Positions 6,454 to 8,844 of a stretch of 8,844 nt of DNA are shown here, one piece after another. This stretch comes from Clostridia bacterium (GTDB lineage: Bacteria; Bacillota; Clostridia; Christensenellales; HGM11417): assembly GCA_017407365.1 (NCBI GenBank), contig JAFQWR010000165.1:1-8844 (forward strand), given 5' to 3'. The position numbers and the translations under genes are program-made. Under the pieces are notes generated by a model. The model worked only from the letters and a program-made list of their open reading frames with translations. It had not been told where the DNA came from and did no database searches. Position 1 is the stretch's first letter. Every line of letters starts with the position of its first letter.

Positions 6454-8844
6454 TAAAAGGAATTTTTACCCTTGCGGAGAGCCGCACCAAAAAGAAGCAT
6501 TGCAACGATGCCTGCGCTTACGCCACCTACAACACCGCCGCAACCGCCGCCGGATGCAGGCTGCTTTTCTCCACCGGTTACGGTTACCTTAAAGGTAGCC
6601 GTTTTCGTTTCGGCAAACTCTCTTTCTACGGTGTAGGTTACCTCGTATTCCCCCGCCTTTTCAAATACAAAGGAGGTGAGCTTTTCGCCGTTTACGTAGT
6701 AGGTAATTCTGTCACCCTCTGCCGTGCCGTTAAGAACGGGAGCCCATTCCTTACCTGCTTCAACGGTAACGTCCTCTGCCGTGATGCCGTCGGTTGCTTC
6801 CACTCCGTGGTGGATGCGCACAAGCTCACGGAACAGGTCAAACTTACCGTCGTTGGCAAGAATGTTCCAGCATTCTGTCTGGGAGTGAGATTCCAGCGTC
6901 CAGACCGCAAAGCCCTTGAAGCCGGATTCGGTTGCCAGACGAATGGTTTCCTTCCATACGTTTTCTGCCTCCTGGCTCGTTTTGAAGATTCTTGCACTCG
7001 GGCCGAATTCACCCATAAAGATGGGCTTGGATTTGAGCAGCTCAGCCACCTCGTCCGACCAGTAATTCATACCCTCGAGGTCATCTGCAAACGAGCTGAT
7101 AACGGTATTGCCCGAGCGGTTTGCAAAGTAGATGTGCAGATCGAGGAAGTCGATGTTGGTGTTTAAGTAAATATCAAAGGTTGCGGGCAGGCGGATATCA
7201 CCGGAGTTGATGCCCGTCATACCGTATACGTCGTTGTTTCCTACGATGTTACGGGTAAAGGTACCCTCGTTTACCAGCATCTTGGGGTCTACCGACTTGA
7301 TGCCGCTGTATACCTGATTGATGTAGTAGGCAACGCCCTCGCGATAGCAAAGCTCGCGGGATTCCAGATCGCCCATATCGTACGTCTTGCCGTTTGCGGT
7401 GGTAACCGTGCCGCTCGTTTCGTTGAAGGGCCACTGATCGCCGTATACCGCAAACTCGTTTTGCAGCTCGATGGAGAAGATGCCGCTTACACAGTCGGGC
7501 GCCTCGTTTGCAAAATAGGACATTACGTTTTTGGCGTACGTCTTGCGTGCGTTTACACCCTTAGCGGAGAAGTACATATAGTTTCTGGAAAGCGAAACGC
7601 CGCCTTGCAGATTCATATAGTAGGGGTTGGAGGGAACGTCTGCATCGCCCAGGGTGAGCATAACGTATACGCCGTATTGCTGAGCGGTACGTAAAAAGTG
7701 CGTAACGTTTTCCATATACGGTCTGTAAAGACCCTCGTAATAGTATTTGCTGTCGTTGATGTCGTAAACGGGGTCACCGCTGATACCGGGGTTGGTGGAC
7801 GTTCTGCCGATGAGGAATACTCTGATTACGTTACCGTAGTTCTGAGAGAAATTCTTCAGCATAGCCTCCGCCTTGTAGGGATCGTAATCCGCATCGGTGA
7901 AGGAGGTTGCGGCGTCGAAGGTGGAGTGGTCACCGCCTCTGAGCCCCATATAGTTGCCGCCCACGGGACGGAATTCCTCGTTGGTGCCTGCGTATACGAA
8001 GTATGCGCCGTTTTCGTCGCTCTTTACGGCAATGCGCTTAACCTCTGCCGTGTTTTCAAATTTGGGAGCAATCTCCTCAAGCTTTAACAGCTCGGTCTTG
8101 CTGCCCTTTTCGGTAAAGCCCACGCTCTTTACAACAACGTACTCACCGTCGTAATCGCCAAGCGCAAAGGTGGTGTTTTTGGGGAATACTCTGCCGAGCA
8201 GCTCCTTCTGCTCACCGCTTGCATCCGAGGCATAAACCTCTACCCACTTGGTGGTATAGGATGCGCTGTCGAATGCAAAGAATACGTAGCCCTCACCCTC
8301 CTCCTCGTAGTAGGTCACAAAGTTTACCGCATCTGCATACAGAGTGGAGGCAACATCCGTTTCGGTGCCCTCAAACAGGATATCCTTTACGAAATATGCC
8401 GATTTTTCGGAGGTGTTACCAAAGGAAAGGAAGCCCTCCATGGGATAGTTGGGAGCGTAGTAGTCCTCGTCCACCGCATAGTAGCCATACGTACTGTCAT
8501 CGATGAACAGAGCGATTTTCATTTTTTCGCCCTCGAGCGCGCGATATACGGTTATTTTATGGAAGGCAAGATCCTCGAAGGTTACGCCGAAGTCGCTTGC
8601 ACAGTCGTAATTCATCAGCGTACGCATATTGGCACCCGTATCCGTCTTTACAAGCGTAATGGTACCCGAGGGAGCAATACGGAGCATATAGCCGTAGTTG
8701 GTGGCATCGTCAGAGAGCGTTGCTCCCACGATGGATTTCTGCGTCTTTTTACCGAAGGCGAATTCTGCCATCTGACCGGGTCTGTCGGCATCCTCAAATT
8801 TCAGGCTGAAGGTGAGCTTCGAGAAATTGATGCTGTTTTTGTAG
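6453..8844 (-). CDS. Secreted, surface-associated GH-A clan (GH5-like) glycoside hydrolase, 5' end cut by the window
   Basis: Likely an extracellular polysaccharide-degrading enzyme. The reading frame stays open to the right edge, so the start and any signal peptide are not visible; 796 residues can be read. Numbering here is from the Met at 8771, which is probably internal because 24 in-frame codons precede it. Residues up to about 135 look like a concanavalin-type beta-sandwich, 145-232 like a second beta-rich module, and 245-655 like a TIM barrel. The barrel has an acid/base candidate Glu439 in IELQNEF (codon 7455-7457), His546 and Tyr548 in DLHIYF, a nucleophile candidate Glu588 in MGEFGP (codon 7008-7010), and Trp624 in FAVWTL. 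This order (NE, HxY, ExG, W) is that of GH5 and relatives. Residues 662-733 resemble an Ig-like/DUF5011 domain. The end is a Gly/Cys tail, a hydrophobic segment and basic residues. The stop lies 11 bases before the binding-protein gene. Family assignment beyond clan GH-A is uncertain, and the substrate is unknown. Confidence 0.82.
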   Translation of the reverse strand, partial: YKNSINFSKLTFSLKFEDADRPGQMAEFAFGKKTQKSIVGATLSDDATNYGYMLRIAPSGTITLVKTDTGANMRTLMNYDCASDFGVTFEDLAFHKITVYRALEGEKMKIALFIDDSTYGYYAVDEDYYAPNYPMEGFLSFGNTSEKSAYFVKDILFEGTETDVASTLYADAVNFVTYYEEEGEGYVFFAFDSASYTTKWVEVYASDASGEQKELLGRVFPKNTTFALGDYDGEYVVVKSVGFTEKGSKTELLKLEEIAPKFENTAEVKRIAVKSDENGAYFVYAGTNEEFRPVGGNYMGLRGGDHSTFDAATSFTDADYDPYKAEAMLKNFSQNYGNVIRVFLIGRTSTNPGISGDPVYDINDSKYYYEGLYRPYMENVTHFLRTAQQYGVYVMLTLGDADVPSNPYYMNLQGGVSLSRNYMYFSAKGVNARKTYAKNVMSYFANEAPDCVSGIFSIELQNEFAVYGDQWPFNETSGTVTTANGKTYDMGDLESRELCYREGVAYYINQVYSGIKSVDPKMLVNEGTFTRNIVGNNDVYGMTGINSGDIRLPATFDIYLNTNIDFLDLHIYFANRSGNTVISSFADDLEGMNYWSDEVAELLKSKPIFMGEFGPSARIFKTSQEAENVWKETIRLATESGFKGFAVWTLESHSQTECWNILANDGKFDLFRELVRIHHGVEATDGITAEDVTVEAGKEWAPVLNGTAEGDRITYYVNGEKLTSFVFEKAGEYEVTYTVEREFAETKTATFKVTVTGGEKQPASGGGCGGVVGGVSAGIVAMLLFGAALRKGKNSF
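6456..6554 (-). other. C-terminal Gly/Cys sorting-type tail of the surface hydrolase
   Basis: The last 33 residues are SGGGCGGVVGG, then a hydrophobic stretch (about SAGIVAMLLFGAAL), then a short basic end (RKGKNSF). The three-part plan (motif, membrane segment, positive residues) is that of a cell-surface sorting signal, but there is no LPXTG. The single cysteine (Cys744, codon 6540-6542) sits just before the hydrophobic segment. Gly/Cys tails of this general plan are known in the Synergist-CTERM and MYXO-CTERM classes. Whether this one is cleaved, lipidated or simply anchors the protein cannot be seen. Confidence 0.65.

Noticed and set aside
7340..7358. GC-rich hairpin (CGCG...CGCG arms around an AAA loop)
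   Set aside because: It is inside the hydrolase coding region, has a bulge, and is not followed by a T run in either direction, so it is not a terminator.

Overview
The window is one tightly packed, single-direction (minus strand) carbohydrate-utilisation operon. It reads from the right edge to the left edge. Short or overlapping gene junctions, strong GGAGG-type ribosome sites, a CUT1-type sugar ABC importer without its own ATPase, and a GntR/LacI-type hybrid regulator together suggest a Gram-positive bacterium of the Clostridia type, probably gut- or fibre-associated. Base composition looks roughly balanced. The lineage is inferred from gene content and style only; there is no rRNA or other marker gene here.

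Layout in transcription order: (1) 8844-6453, the 3' part of a large secreted, surface-associated glycoside hydrolase. It has a beta-sandwich N-terminal region, a clan GH-A (GH5-like) catalytic barrel, an Ig-like domain and an unusual Gly/Cys C-terminal sorting tail; its 5' end is outside the window. (2) 6441-4951, an extracellular sugar-binding protein with an inserted EF-hand-like loop. (3) 4948-4046 and (4) 4046-3216, the two MalF/MalG-type permeases. (5) 3219-1144, a cytoplasmic GH42 beta-galactosidase-type enzyme. (6) 1086-19, a regulator with a GntR-type winged helix fused to a LacI-type sugar-sensing domain. (7) From 13 leftwards, the first codons of another gene. The only real non-coding stretch (1087-1143) carries an extended -10 promoter and an inverted repeat that is a good candidate operator.

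Proposed working model (inference): the surface enzyme cuts a polysaccharide outside the cell, the binding protein and permeases import the oligosaccharides using an ATPase encoded elsewhere, GH42 removes terminal galactose or arabinopyranose residues inside, and the regulator senses a released sugar. The substrate cannot be read from the sequence; a galactose-containing plant glycan is a reasonable guess because of GH42.

No CRISPR array, RNA gene, insertion sequence or obviously new type of system was seen. The most unusual items are the Cys-containing C-terminal tail of the surface enzyme, the EF-hand-like loop in the binding protein together with its lack of a lipobox, and the altered metal-site motif in GH42.
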